From Sporopachydermia quercuum (lineage: Eukaryota; Ascomycota; Sporopachydermiomycetes; Sporopachydermiales; Sporopachydermiaceae): DNA of 64,000 nucleotides. The position numbers were made by a program, and so were the translations under genes. Where the stretch lies: contig BCGN01000001.1 in assembly GCA_001599295.1 (NCBI GenBank), positions 310,001 to 374,000 on the forward strand, read 5' to 3'. Shown one piece after another: positions 10,745 through 22,494 of the stretch (position 1 is its first letter; the number at the start of each line of letters is the position of its first letter). The notes below the pieces were generated by a model. That model was not told where the DNA came from and did not search any database. It worked only from the letters and a program-made list of their open reading frames with translations.

Positions 10745-12122
10745 TTTGCGGATTTTGAAGTGTGAGGGGTTGAAATATGTCGCCTGTTTATGACTTTTTA
10801 CTGTTATTGGTGATTTACTTTGCGTTTAAATGATTTTATGGTTATTACTTCGTACTACACCTTCTTGCTGATTTAGTAGTTGCTCACCAAATTGATAGCT
10901 TCGAGAAAACTTGACTACTTCGTTTGAGTAATTGTTATCACATATAGGAGGTAAGACTCAAGCTCTTCTAAATGCATACAAAGTCTTAGTATGGTTCTCT
11001 TTATATTTATTTGCTTAAGCTGCTAATTCTTTTTGCAATTGTTGTTTGATTTTTATAGTCGCACTTGGTGTCTGATGAGATATCCACTCTTTCCTATATC
11101 ATAATCATGGCATTCCAGTTGGAAGCTTTGTAGACTCGTGTTCTTGAGAGGACTATGAGTACTTCTCGACTAAGTCTTAGGTGAATAATGCGAACAGCTG
11201 AACACTGCTTCACTATGTTACTATTCAAAGGAATATGCTGTGAAATGCTTTGTTTACTTAATGCTAAGTAGTCGAATGCTACTATTGTATAGCGTCCTCA
11301 ATTGTAGAACTGCTTGGTGTTTCAAATCCAACAGAGAATTATACAGTATCTTGTAATAGTGTTCTATCCTTTATTGGCTAATAAGTTCTATAGTTGAGTA
11401 GCATATAAAGAGATGTAAACAGATACAAACGGGAAGAAAGAGGAGAAGGAAATCAACGAGTGAGTTTGGTAGATTCACAGAAGGGAAAGATGATTTTTGT
11501 GTTTGTACCTGTGTGCGGTCACTATAATAAAGCGGAGAAGATGCAGAGAAAATTCTGGGGTGATTGTTTCCGGAGTTATAAATGAAATATTTGAAGGTTT
11601 GAGGGGACAATAGAGAGAGACACTTACTTGAACGGATCAACTGTAATATTAACTATAGTAAGACTTAAATTGCACGGGAGTGTATTCGAGATTCAATCCA
11701 TTTTGGAACAATTGGGGAGTATCTCTAGGTCGCTTTAAAACTAGTTAGCCAATCCTTTTTGATTTCAGCAGGGGGATTACAAACAGATGAGAGTTAATAT
11801 AAGGTTGAGACCGCAAAAATCAAATAAGTATTACATAATCAGAAAAGGTATTTTTCAATGAAATCTAATATGATGTAATCAAAAAACCATAACATTGGCA
11901 AACAAAGCCATTAATTGTTACATCATCTACAAATAAATCATGATTCCAAACTATCGTATTTATTTCATAAACGAGCTAGTCTATAACATTCGTACATACT
12001 TTGTTCGTTGTCAAACAATATTGAATACATATATTCATTGCGTTCGAATTTACTATTCATGGTGAACTGTAGACTTTATCTATTAGCACTATTATGTCTC
12101 TCATTCCATTACGTCTAGTCAT
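10745..12122. other. Intergenic region upstream of the 9.5-10.7 kb gene
   Basis: This 1,378-base stretch contains a GTAAGT on the minus strand at about 11632-11637. It could mark a 5'-UTR intron of the downstream minus-strand gene, but no matching branch site was evident. No coding sequence was supported. Confidence 0.4.
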
Positions 12123-14945
12123 TCACTTCTTCACTATCAATCCACTGAAATCAACGTTACTTGGAATGACGTTGATAGGTATTCGACAATAGAAATCCAA
12201 GCATTCCATAACAGGAACTCCCCCATAAACTGTTCCAAGTATATCGTTATATACTGGTCGTAATAAGTTGTTCTCCTCGTACTTTTTCATTGTTCCTTCA
12301 CTATTTCTTCTATCATTCACTTCTACCTCTCTTCTGTCATCTTCAGTGTTGTCGCTGTTGTTTTTCTCGGTAGCTGTACCTTCAGGATCTCTTTCACGAG
12401 TTAACAGAACCAAATTTAATCCTAAATACCAATTGAACTTGAAATCCTGCATGCTGAAAGTCGGCGTAGCATTCAATGGAATATTCAAATCCATAGTGAC
12501 CAGTTCTACACCATGGCAAGATACTGATGCTCTGTCATATTCTTTTTTGGTTTTATAGCTGACTTCCCGTGCTGTCCAAAACGGTTCCTCTGAAGTATGA
12601 GTGTTCTCATCTTCGCCAGTACCGCTTGTCGCATTTTCCAATCCCTCATTTTCATCCCGTTCGGATTCACTCTTGCGAATCAGTCCCGGCAAAACATCCT
12701 CTGAGGTCTCCAAACTTAGTACAGCGGTACAACAATCAAATTTGTACTTACTACTGTTCAATTGTAATGATACAGCCACCCGGTCGCCCACACGATAAAA
12801 ATTACGTAGTAGTGTCAATGTGGTAACCTTTGAGCCCATATATGATATCTCAAACTGGTTCTTGCTTGCTGCATAGTAGGGATTGATAGTGGAGTTACTG
12901 GATCTGAGCGTTCTTTTCATTACTAGTTTTTGCATTAGCAACCCGATGTTTTCTTTGACTGTGTTTGTCGGTTTCTTAATGGAATCGTTGTTGCTGTCTT
13001 CCAAAGAATAAGAAGGTCGTGAAATGTCAATAGAACGTGTAGGGCTTAGAGGGTTGTTGGCATTGAGTGCTGGTGACAAAATTTGAGTGTTGGCAGTAGC
13101 AGAACTGGTATTGGTACCATTATTGCTATGATGATGGTCATTAGAAACAGAAGAAGTGTTAGGCGAGCTTTCATTAGGAATTTCTGAACAACCAAGCCAA
13201 AACTTATGACTTGTTTCCGATTCTGCAATGTTTTTACTCCTGTTTCCACTCTTATATCTATCCTTTCCTTCATAGCTTATACTGTAAAACGTTTCAATGT
13301 TTTCTATTAATTCTTTCTTTTCCAACTCCTGCTGCTGATCATTTCCTTCATTTTCAACGATTACTCTGTTTCTACTACTACCACCACCACCTCCTCCTCC
13401 TCCTCCTCCGTGCTTGCTCAAATAACGAAAACTGACATTAGGACCTTCGATAGCCTTCAATACACACTTATCTTTAAGCTGAATTAGTGGTGACTTCAGC
13501 TTATACTGATAAGGATATCCATCAGAGTCCATAAAACCCATGACTCTCAAAGGATATGTTACATAATAAGCTTGAGGCAAATTACTATCAATACTTCTTT
13601 CTGATCCGACGATTAAATCATACGCAATAGAAAGGGCTTTTCCTTGGCTATAAGATGGTGGAAGTACCTTTGGAAGGTCTATTTTATATAGAAAAGATTT
13701 AGACTGACCAGGAGTTAGATTTAGTATGGTGAAAGCTAGAGATCTAGGAGTTGAATAGATGGGAATGATAGAATCCAAGCTGTGCAATTTAAAAAGAGGC
13801 TCGTGATGTCTTGCATGGTTATTTAGATTGTTGGGAAAGACATTGGAGGTCGAATGAGACCCGAAAGCTGATTCCGGGTCAAACCTCATTAGTAGGGACC
13901 CAATTCCTGCCGTGATGTCATGGAAGAAACCTTTGTTGTCATTATTTCCGATTTCTAAGCCGTCAATACCAGCTAAGGTTCCGCCGATTATCGTTGATTT
14001 CTGGATTGGTACCAATTGATCCAGATCTATCAATTCCTTGTCGTGGATGACTAAATAGCCGAACAGCTGCACGTAACCGGAAAGTAAGGTTTCTGTGTTC
14101 GGAATTCGTTCCGAATTAGGTAGGATGTTTTCCTTTTCGGGTTCCCACTTAGGAGAAATTGAAGAGTTGATGCTGTTGTTTTGTGGATCAATAGCAGAAC
14201 TGATAAAAGGGGACTCAATGATTTCATGACCAAGTTCTCGGGATGGGGTGGAAATTTCTTGGGGTATTATTGGTATTGTTTCTCGTTTGAGAGATAGATT
14301 CGGATTTTCTGGTCTGTTTTCGTTTATTGCGGAACCCTTGCCAGTGTTTGAAATATTGCCTCCGTTATTGTCTCCAGTATCTTTTCCAGCTATCTCCGAC
14401 GAGGTCGAGGGTGTACTAGGACCAGAATCCTCTTGTTCCGTGATGTTCTCCAAAAATCGTCCGCGATCTTCCGCTAATCCACATTGACTTACAGAAGCTG
14501 CTACTGAGCTTCCGNCCCGATTTTCTCCGTTAATAGAACTATTCAATTTGTTGTTGTTCAGCTCCCCATACGAAACAGACCGAGACGGTGGGGCCGAAAT
14601 CGTGTTTTCTGCTGAAACACTAGTAATATTAATAGAGTTCACTGAGCCTCGCCGAAGATTTTCTCCACTTTTAGCCATTATCTCCGTTCCGATATTTTCC
14701 TGACTGCTGTTGAAAAGAAACCCTGAACCTAACCCCGGAATCGGATGTCTCGGTATAGCCCCAGTAGGTTTTCGGAGTGTTTTCCCCTGTCCCGAACTCC
14801 CCAAAACTTTCTCTGCATTTCGAAACTTGATTATAGCACATAGAGAGTCACCAGCAAAAACCGGTGTAGACTCAAATATAACTTCCACCCGAATATGAGG
14901 AAATGCCGGAGAAAGCGATTGTGAGTATACTGTATGAGAGATCAT
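12123..14945 (-). CDS. RGP1: RGP1-like subunit of the Ric1-Rgp1 exchange factor
   Basis: Rgp1 pairs with Ric1 to activate the Golgi Rab Ypt6 and is needed for endosome-to-Golgi traffic. Start ATG at 14945, 940 residues. An arrestin-like N-terminal strand is visible (HIRVEVIFESTPVFAGDSL, residues 16-34). The signature LPPSYSQGKALSIAYDLIVG lies in the middle, followed by PLRVMGFMDSDGYPYQYKL, and a C-terminal beta-rich domain near 680-940. The protein is much longer than the ~660-residue S. cerevisiae one because of Ser/Asn-rich insertions at about 90-280 and 510-640. The second of these contains an uninterrupted Gly tract encoded at 13388-13412. An 'n' lies at 14515. Identification rests on the LPPSY block and domain order. 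Confidence 0.9.
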   Translation of the reverse strand: MISHTVYSQSLSPAFPHIRVEVIFESTPVFAGDSLCAIIKFRNAEKVLGSSGQGKTLRKPTGAIPRHPIPGLGSGFLFNSSQENIGTEIMAKSGENLRRGSVNSINITSVSAENTISAPPSRSVSYGELNNNKLNSSINGENRXGSSVAASVSQCGLAEDRGRFLENITEQEDSGPSTPSTSSEIAGKDTGDNNGGNISNTGKGSAINENRPENPNLSLKRETIPIIPQEISTPSRELGHEIIESPFISSAIDPQNNSINSSISPKWEPEKENILPNSERIPNTETLLSGYVQLFGYLVIHDKELIDLDQLVPIQKSTIIGGTLAGIDGLEIGNNDNKGFFHDITAGIGSLLMRFDPESAFGSHSTSNVFPNNLNNHARHHEPLFKLHSLDSIIPIYSTPRSLAFTILNLTPGQSKSFLYKIDLPKVLPPSYSQGKALSIAYDLIVGSERSIDSNLPQAYYVTYPLRVMGFMDSDGYPYQYKLKSPLIQLKDKCVLKAIEGPNVSFRYLSKHGGGGGGGGGGSSRNRVIVENEGNDQQQELEKKELIENIETFYSISYEGKDRYKSGNRSKNIAESETSHKFWLGCSEIPNESSPNTSSVSNDHHHSNNGTNTSSATANTQILSPALNANNPLSPTRSIDISRPSYSLEDSNNDSIKKPTNTVKENIGLLMQKLVMKRTLRSSNSTINPYYAASKNQFEISYMGSKVTTLTLLRNFYRVGDRVAVSLQLNSSKYKFDCCTAVLSLETSEDVLPGLIRKSESERDENEGLENATSGTGEDENTHTSEEPFWTAREVSYKTKKEYDRASVSCHGVELVTMDLNIPLNATPTFSMQDFKFNWYLGLNLVLLTRERDPEGTATEKNNSDNTEDDRREVEVNDRRNSEGTMKKYEENNLLRPVYNDILGTVYGGVPVMECLDFYCRIPINVIPSNVDFSGLIVKK

Positions 14946-15971
14946 TGCATTTGCATTTGGGAACAGATTTGTAGTTTTATATTGTTGATTTAATAATCAA
15001 AACTAACAATTCAGGTCAGTTCTCAATTCGAATGCTAAAATATGGGATTTACTGTATAGATAAAAACCATTTGCGTTGACAGTTGAGTATCGAGTTGCTA
15101 CTATAAGAGTAGGTAAGCAATGCAGCTTAGAGAGGGGATAGGGACAACGCAACACGGTGAAAATGTCGCCATAAAAGCCAATTAGACGATATGCCGCGCT
15201 TCGATAGGTTTCAAAGGTAAACTGAATGCAAATGACGTGGAATAATTAGTAAGAGATAGATAATATATGTAATTAACAAGCATTGTTGATAGATTGAAGT
15301 TGAAGCGCAAAGAAAAGGATGAATGTTGGATTTTAGAAAAAGACACACCGGAAATAATAGAAGCATATTGCGGAAACTATATTAAAGTCAATTCTGAGCT
15401 TATGCATAATTCTGCAATCTTGACGTAGGTCTATACATAAGGTTTAGACCTTTAAGAAGCCTAGTTCATTACTAAGTCTTTCGTTTTTGGGGAAAGACCA
15501 GAACTGGGTATGATGTTCATAAAGACATCTCAACTTCAAAGTAGTAGCTTCCATAAACTTGAGAAACTGGTGTATATGTATCACCAGCTCTAGATCTATA
15601 CACCATAGCCAACTTCTCTCTACTCTATAACTTATTTGGTTTAGCTAATTTTGATTCCCTATTTTCAGATTACGAAATCTTTCTTTTTCTTCTGGCAAAC
15701 CTTCCTTCTTTCTGAATCCGGAAACCTCTTCCCCAAACTTAAAACCTTCTCCATTATTCAAATCTGCCATCGTCTCCTTTGCTACATGGAGCATCGGCTG
15801 ATTACTGATTACTGGTTACAGCTTTGAAAATTCCCAAAGACGAAAGCAAGAAATCTACAATTTCTATACAAATAGACTCTCAACTCACAAGATTTCAACG
15901 TTTCAAGCCGGTTAGTGCTCTTGTTTGTTGTTACTTTAACGAAACTGATCCTGATTACTAAAGACTTCACA
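14946..15971. promoter_or_regulatory. Divergent intergenic region RGP1/AHP1 with Yap1-type sites
   Basis: This 1,026-base region separates RGP1 and AHP1. It holds three TTACTAA or TTAGTAA sequences matching the Yap1 response element: 15246-15252, 15469-15475 and 15955-15961 (the last within the AHP1 leader). No RNA gene was seen. Confidence 0.5.
15469..15475 (+). promoter_or_regulatory. Yap1-type element (TTACTAA) upstream of AHP1
   Basis: The sequence TTACTAA lies about 500 bases before the AHP1 start. AHP1 is a known Yap1/Cad1 target in S. cerevisiae. The match is exact, but the motif is short and AT-rich, so chance is possible. Confidence 0.4.
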
Positions 15972-16499
15972 ATGACTATCAAACCAGGTGATCCATTCCC
16001 TCCAAAAGTAGGATTTTCTTATATTCCTTATAAGGAGAGCGAAGACTCGGTTCTAGCTTGCGGCATACCCAGAAAACTCAGCATGGACTTGTTTTTACCT
16101 GGGAAGAAAGTGATCATTGTTTCTGTGCCAGGTGCTTTCACCCCTACATGCACAGCTAACCATATACCGCCATACGTTGAAAAGCTGGGAAAACTAGTAG
16201 AGAAAGAAGTTGATACTATAATTGTTATATCCAGTAATGATGCCTTTGTTTTGAATGCTTGGGGAAAGGCGTTGAATGCTTTGCAAAAGGAAAAATTCAT
16301 CTTCGCCAGTGATGCCAACGCGGAGTTCTCTGGGAAATTGGGAGATGAGTTTGTAGTCGATGGCTCAGCCCATGGTATGGGAATAAGAACAGCTAGATAT
16401 GCTTTAATTGTCGATAATGGTATTATCATATATGTTGGCCGTGAGACTAAAAGAGAGGTGTCTGTTAGTGGTGTCGATGCTGTTCTTGCTAAGTTGTAA
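15972..16499 (+). CDS. AHP1: Thiol peroxidase, type-II (PRX5-like) peroxiredoxin
   Basis: Reduces alkyl hydroperoxides using thioredoxin; mainly cytosolic. The start chosen is the ATG at 15972, giving 175 residues beginning MTIKPGDPFPP, essentially the length of S. cerevisiae Ahp1 (176). An upstream in-frame ATG at 15915 would add 19 hydrophobic residues not typical of the family. The peroxidatic cysteine is C60 in PGAFTPTCT. C30 (SVLACGIP) matches the Ahp1-type resolving cysteine position, so the Ahp1 dimer mechanism is expected rather than the 1-Cys form. The FASDANAEF block and a C-terminal Rossmann-like strand are intact. It is divergent from RGP1 and convergent with the dehydrogenase gene. 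Confidence 0.93.
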   Translation: MTIKPGDPFPPKVGFSYIPYKESEDSVLACGIPRKLSMDLFLPGKKVIIVSVPGAFTPTCTANHIPPYVEKLGKLVEKEVDTIIVISSNDAFVLNAWGKALNALQKEKFIFASDANAEFSGKLGDEFVVDGSAHGMGIRTARYALIVDNGIIIYVGRETKREVSVSGVDAVLAKL

Positions 16500-17144
16500 T
16501 TGAAAAAGAGAGAGATTGTTACATGATGATATATGGTCTATCTGCTGCACTTTTTCTGATCAATTAGAAGCAAAACTAGAGATCGTTTAGCATTCCAAAA
16601 AAAAAGAGGAAATGAAGAAATTCGATACTTTAGCAGAAGTTAAATCATTCTATTCAGTTGTTGCTAGTAGGAAACACAACAGTAGGAATTTTGAAAGGCA
16701 TTAGAACCGGAAAATACCAATGTAGCGTACTTAGCATAGTAGTTAGTAAGTTTCATTCAAATACACACATCAGTAAATGAATATTCTATAATCCACAATG
16801 TCTACAATATAACTTGTATCAAATCAGTAATATTTATGGTTCTCTCATAAAAAAAATATTCAAGGGTTTCGAGTAAATATATTAAGTATCAATACTTTAG
16901 GTATTTTTTGCTGGTTATACAATGATGGAACACAATTAGGTATTGCAGAGCTGGATAATTAATCTGACTACCAATTGCAATAACTATTGTTCCCTCCAAA
17001 GGTTTAATTGACCCGTAATAACTCACGACGATCCTTTTTTGACATATTGTACACCATCAAGTTGCCTGGCTATGCAGTATCATATGCCTTCTACCATTGT
17101 TTTTACTATATACAGTAGCTAAGCCATCGATTCTAATTCTAGCT
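16500..17144. other. Intergenic, convergent 3' ends
   Basis: This 645-base spacer is AT-rich. A TACTAAC lies on the minus strand at 16742-16748 with no supporting exon, so it is not called as an intron. Nothing else was seen. Confidence 0.5.
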
Positions 17145-18152
17145 CTACGGCCCTATTGGCTTATAATAAGGCTCAATAGCACTTTCACAGTATTCCCAAA
17201 ACCTTTTGGCTCCTCCTTGCTCCATATTTTCTTTAACACTCCTTTTAATAATTCCAAATTGACCCCATGGGATAACGTATCTGCCATTGTCAGCAGGGGT
17301 TATCTCAGGACTTAAGGCAGCAAACAACTCAGTGTATGCTCCATAAATAGCTGGATACATTAAAGTTTTAAAGAGGTAATTGCTGAACCAGCCAAAATAT
17401 CTTCCTAAACTTGTTGCTAAATACCCAGGATGAACAGCTAAACTAACAATATTTGACTCATCATTATGAGCAATTGGCCAATAATACGATTGAAATAAAC
17501 AGCCAACCTTACTCTGAGAGTACAATTCCGTAGGATCATCGTTTCCTTTCTTTTCGCCATTTATATCATCGAAATTGACCCCACCTGATGTTTTGCCCAA
17601 TTGATGAGCTGCTGAGCTTAGCCAGACTATTCTACATGGATAGTTAGATACACTGATATTAGGCTTGAAATCATCAACAGCTTTGAATATGAAAGGATCA
17701 AGATATTTTTGCAATAATTGATGACCTAAACAATTGACACCTAGTTGTAAATCAAATCCCTGTTTAGTCTTTGATCCTTTCGGTGGCATCATAACGCCAG
17801 CATTATGAATAATAATGTGGACTTTTGATTCTAGTTTACTGAATTCATTTATAGCATCAGGAATTGTTGTTAAGTCACTTAAATCTACGTTGATAAAGCC
17901 AATTTCAGCATCTGGAGTTTCTTTTCTGATCTCGTTTATCACATTCAATGATTTTTCTTCATCTCTTGTGAAAATGTACACTCTTGTACCTTTGCTTATA
18001 AGGAGTTTTACAACTTCTTTACCAATGCCAGAATTGCCACCAGTGACAATGGCTATTCTATTGTGAAGATCGGGATAGTTCTCAGGCAAAAAGCTTGGTC
18101 TTTTAGGCCAAAAATGTGAGATTACTTGCCATTGTTCACGGATGTAGTTCAT
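17145..18152 (-). CDS. Short-chain dehydrogenase/reductase, retinol-dehydrogenase-like
   Basis: Classical SDR oxidoreductase using NAD(P)(H). The start chosen is the ATG at 18152, giving 335 residues; fungal relatives begin in the same way, with a W...P-x-P-x-F segment before the first strand. The 37 upstream in-frame codons lack an ATG. Cofactor motif TGGNSGIG is at about 37-44, NAG motif at IIHNAGVMMPP, catalytic Tyr/Lys in YSQSKVG, and the PG turn in VHPGYLATSLG. A hydrophobic C-terminal segment after the PG turn could associate with membrane. The substrate is unknown; lipid or carbonyl reduction is plausible for this subgroup (ENV9-like proteins in yeast are relatives). Confidence 0.9.
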   Translation of the reverse strand: MNYIREQWQVISHFWPKRPSFLPENYPDLHNRIAIVTGGNSGIGKEVVKLLISKGTRVYIFTRDEEKSLNVINEIRKETPDAEIGFINVDLSDLTTIPDAINEFSKLESKVHIIIHNAGVMMPPKGSKTKQGFDLQLGVNCLGHQLLQKYLDPFIFKAVDDFKPNISVSNYPCRIVWLSSAAHQLGKTSGGVNFDDINGEKKGNDDPTELYSQSKVGCLFQSYYWPIAHNDESNIVSLAVHPGYLATSLGRYFGWFSNYLFKTLMYPAIYGAYTELFAALSPEITPADNGRYVIPWGQFGIIKRSVKENMEQGGAKRFWEYCESAIEPYYKPIGP

Positions 18153-20536
18153 AGCGAAAAGCAATTGACGAAAACGCAGATAGATACTAGCCTGAGAAGA
18201 TACACGTAGGTTGAGACGTCTGTACAGTACTAGTTGATATAACTCAAATCTTAAAAAAGACAAATGATTACCGTTTTTTCAATATGATCTGCCATTCTTT
18301 CTATATGCTTCTATAATTAAAGCGTATCTCCAAGCCATTTTCCTATGCTTCGGGGGTGCCTTGCATCCCTCCAGTTAGAGGAAGAAATGAATGCATCAAA
18401 TGTATGAACATATATGTCGTTGGTTGAATATGCCGAATGAGGTAATGTTTGGAAAAGAAGATAAACTTAAAACTTAGGTTCGAGTTACATATACCAAAGG
18501 GTTAAAGTTAATATTACTCAATTTGGTATAAGTCAAGTGCTTTGAAAGTTTTCAGTTGGAGCGTACTAGCATGGTGGGAACTTGTTGATAGTCGATAGGA
18601 TTAGGGTATGATTATAGAAGTGAAATAAGAAAAAGTTTGGCAAATATCAGAAGGATTGTATAATATCTGAACAGCTTCTTTGTACTTGGGCTGTATTCGT
18701 TTGATATGAGTAATCACTAAAGTTTCAGGCCTTATTGTTCGTTTACTTATACATGTGAGTGTATGGACTGAGATACATATTTACCTTGGTTCAAGTACAT
18801 ACTCTGTGTCAGTCCCAGTGGCTGTACATTTTTCAAAACCTGATGAAGTTGTAAGGTTTTTGATATTATCAACCCACCATTTAGAAGATGCAAGAAGGTT
18901 TTGTAGAAGATCATACAATTACTTCGCTACACAAGAGAATATTTGCCAAGTATTCTCAACTGTCTCATTCTTTCATTGAATGTTCTCGACCAATAGATTA
19001 CTCCTGCTANTAGAGATATAAATCTCAGTACCTAAGTATAAGAAAAGAACTTTTCACTCATCGTCCTACTCTTAATTAAGATGAACTCAGATACTTATCT
19101 CAATTACTGGTCTTGGACTGCCGTTTACTGCTTTAATTAAAGAATTGACCAATAGAATGTGACCTAAACATAATCTTAACCCTAAGTGTCCACTAATATA
19201 TGAATCATATGAATAACAATCAATAGGGACTACAATTGTCCGTTGTAACCAGGTAATACAGATCATAAATGCATTGGATTCTTCAGAATGGATGCTTGTC
19301 TTAGCAGAAACAGAAAGCACCAATCAATCAAAAGCTTGAGATTAGTAGTTTCAAATCAAGTCCAGTCCAGATCAGATCAGAGCAGATCCTTGAGCATACT
19401 AAATACTAACTCTTAACCCTCCCTCTTCGGGGCTCCTAATTCTCGACTCGCTCCTAAATCTCCTTCGTACTACTTTTCCACGTCCATATTGGTAACTTCT
19501 TCAATCAGTAATTTTACAGATCATAATGGTTATCTAATATTTTATACATCTTCTTTATTTCATTATTGGTTCTCTCCTTCCTTCCTCCCTTCCTGCCTTT
19601 CCTCTAAATACCATAGAAAAGCTATGGTCGTCATTCCATCCCAATTCGAACAAGAACCTACCACAAGGGACTTTAGGTTTCGTACAATGATCGAGTAGAA
19701 CTTTTTTTTTAAGGTTTTGGGCTAAATACCTGACTAACCATTTCGGGTTATGGCCAACTTAGTTTTACAGTTTTGGCACCTTAAACTAAAACAAAGATTT
19801 CTATGGAAGAATGATGGATGAACAAAAGTATGACGAAGATGAGAATGGAGCCTCCTAAAAGGAAGGTATTCTAAGCATGCGCCAGTAGAGTCGAAAGATG
19901 ATTTCCTACCATGTTGATACTAAGTTTAGTAATAGAAAACCGTAGGATAAAGTATTTTAGCATCTATCTACTGTGAGAGATATGTGGAGAATAGTCCCAA
20001 CTAACTACTAGGGAATATGACCAACATGTACATTGTTACTTGCAACTCAACTATTTATGTTATTGTATTTCAAATACATATGCAGTTTCTAAAGACAGTT
20101 AGGTTCACCAACTGGTTTTACAATAATATGCGAACCTTATTCATTTAACTAATAAACCAATCGCTCAGGCATAGGATAGGATGTTCATCTCTTTTTACCT
20201 TGGAAATCCATATTCATGTCATTAGAATCAATTCCTACAGCCATAAAATATTATCACGTACTTACGAAGTTGGATGGATAAACTAGAACTTCATTCTTCC
20301 GTCAAAATCAATCGTTACAAAATATTATATTAAATTAATTTTTCATTATCCTTTTAATCGTTCTCCCCATTGAAAACGAAACGAACCAATAACCTTAGAT
20401 ATCCTATATAATGACGAAAAAATAAACTCAACAAACTACTGCATTAATGTTGACTTGAGGCTGCGGCTCAATATCACTAGTAACACATAATATGTAGAGT
20501 TGTCTATCCTTAATGTAGTTTAAAGAGAAACCAAAC
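18153..20536. other. 2.4-kb gene-poor region
   Basis: No ATG-initiated frame here resembles a protein, and no tRNA T-arm pairs correctly. Visible small structures are a 12-base perfect palindrome CTTTAATTAAAG at 19131-19142, a short CCAGATCAGATCAG-type repeat near 19358-19390, and a pyrimidine-rich stretch near 19560-19605. Function is unknown. Confidence 0.4.
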
Positions 20537-20923
20537 TTACAATAAGTAAGCAGCAACGGCAACAGCACCAGCCAAAGCACCAGGAACGACCTTACCAGCG
20601 GCACCAGTAGCAGTAGGAACAACAGGAGTGGTTTCCTCGGTCTTTTCAGTGGTAACTGGACCAGAAGTAACAGGGCAGACAGTGGTGGTAACAACAGTCT
20701 TAGATAATGTGCAAGGGCAGTCGGTGATGGTCAAGGTGGTAGGACCAGTAACAGTGTAGGTCTTGTTACCCTCAGTTAAAGTAGTTGCTTCAGGGCAGTA
20801 GGTGGTGTACTCAGTGACAACAGTTGGAATAACAGTGGTGTAAGTAGAGGTAGTTTCATTGCTGTAACCAGCGGCAAAAGCGCCAGCAGCGAAGGCAACA
20901 GAGGTAGCGACAGTGAACTTCAT
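20537..20923 (-). CDS. Small GPI-anchored cell wall protein, SPI1/SED1-like
   Basis: A 128-residue structural wall protein. It has a signal peptide ([19 protein letters not shown]), a Thr/Val-rich body, and a SED1-type repeat unit with [11 protein letters not shown] then [10 protein letters not shown], whose Cys pairs are conserved in Sed1 and Spi1. The C-terminus is small-residue/hydrophobic ([15 protein letters not shown]), typical of a GPI signal, with a likely omega site in the preceding TGAAG. Two N-x-T/S glycosylation sequons are visible (NET, NKT). In S. cerevisiae, Spi1 (148 residues) is stress and weak-acid induced. Codons look strongly preferred (GTT, ACC, GCC), suggesting high expression, and the upstream TATA agrees. 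SED1 versus SPI1 cannot be separated here. Confidence 0.87.
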   Translation of the reverse strand: MKFTVATSVAFAAGAFAAGYSNETTSTYTTVIPTVVTEYTTYCPEATTLTEGNKTYTVTGPTTLTITDCPCTLSKTVVTTTVCPVTSGPVTTEKTEETTPVVPTATGAAGKVVPGALAGAVAVAAYLL

Positions 20924-21091
20924 TTTGATTATTTATGATATTTAGTTTATTCGTTGAGATCGAATGTATTAAGCGAATGTAATTATTTGGTTAATGACTA
21001 CGGTTAATGACTAAGATAAATAACGATAAATCATTAGAATGAAGTAGAAGGGAATGAAAAGAAGAAGAGAAGAAAAGGTGGGTTTGGCGCC

Positions 21092-21101
21092 ATATATATA
21101 T
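21092..21101 (-). promoter_or_regulatory. TATA element of the SPI1/SED1-like gene
   Basis: A TATATATAT run lies about 170 bases upstream of the ATG at 20923. It is followed on the coding strand by a long pyrimidine-rich stretch (complement of 21043-21078), as is usual before start sites of strongly expressed yeast genes. Confidence 0.6.
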
Positions 21102-22472
21102 TCTTTAGAAAGAACAATTGATTAAATGATGGCTAAAAGAAAATACATTAGTGGACAATTAAACTTCAGCTATAGAAAAGGTTTTCATTATAATCAAGCA
21201 TTCCTCTGCAATGTACTTTAACTTTATTTAAGGCTCCAATTGTGATTGTTTGTTACGTCCCTCTGTTGTACAAAGAATAATAACGACAGAGGTTTTTGAC
21301 CGGCCAACCAATAATTAAGGTTTCCAGGAACAGAATTCTTTAGCTTCGAAAGCCAGGTACAATTTCAAGTCCACATCTAAAAAATATAGTTTAGGAATTC
21401 TTCCCTTTTTCGTATTGAAATGTATCAAACCCGTTCCTTAGCCAGCTTCGATAGTTACTTGTGTCATAGATATCCGAGAAACTATATTGATAGTATAATA
21501 ATAGGAAAAGAAAATATGTATATACCCTAAGTACATCTTTGTTACAAGGTGAGAATTTCAGATAAATAAGTGTCTTAATACAATTTACTCTCCTCTCTTT
21601 TATCGATCAATCTAGTGCCATCAAAAATACTGATATTTTCCAAACAAACGAACTTTATTAAGCATATCCAATCCCAATTTAATCAAACATCCAATTTTCG
21701 TTTTTTTCTATTGAGGATAAAAAATTCTATGCATTCCTAACTTTATTTTAAGCTTTGCCATTCAGTTTCAGTTTCAAGTCTATTTTTAGCCTCTTAGTAC
21801 ATTATTCATTCGCAATATAGATTGGATACGAGTAACATCTACTGTTTTTTATCAGTAACTTATAGGTCCAGTTCGTAAAAGAAAAAAGTACGGCAGTTCA
21901 ATGGAGACCTTCAAAAGCTCGTGAAAGTGAGGTCAAATAATGATGTAAGTCAGTAAACAAATAAATACTGGTTGCAATGAGCAATTGTGATTGATCTGTT
22001 GAGCTTATGCCGCCGTGAGTTGGAGAAGACAGCCGTCGTGACAATGATAGTGGAATATTCTGACGTATATAATTGTCGTCTAACTGATGGCCCCACTAAT
22101 TAGTTTCTATTAATATCTCACTTCGCTCAATCATAACCTATCATAGTAGGTCAACGGACAACGTACATACTAATACTTCTACATAATGGATATACTGGGT
22201 ATCTATTCATAAAATTTGTTTCATTTCTACTATGTTAAATATTATTCATCAAAACTAAAACAATCTACTGTAATAATCAAACACTATTTCTGCAGCGTTT
22301 GGCGGCTTTTTCTGGAGCAAATTGATTTAATTAAACTCTGACTAAATAAACAACAACCAAAGGACGGATTAGATTCCTGTATGATAGTTCATCGTTTGTT
22401 AAATGTCAATGATTCTTTATGATCATTTACTGATCATTAATCTATTGAAAAAATGTAGATTGGGTGATAATC

Positions 22473-22494
22473 AAACCGAATTTCAATTCGGTTT
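22473..22494. repeat. 22-base inverted repeat containing CCG-N10-CGG
   Basis: Two 10-base arms, AAACCGAATT and AATTCGGTTT, are separated by TC. The core is an everted CCG/CGG pair, a layout bound by Zn2Cys6 factors. A TATA-like run (about 22502-22511) follows directly on the plus strand. Confidence 0.5.

Noticed and set aside
16742-16748. TACTAAC on the minus strand between AHP1 and the dehydrogenase
   Set aside because: Lies in a convergent 3' spacer with no upstream coding exon.
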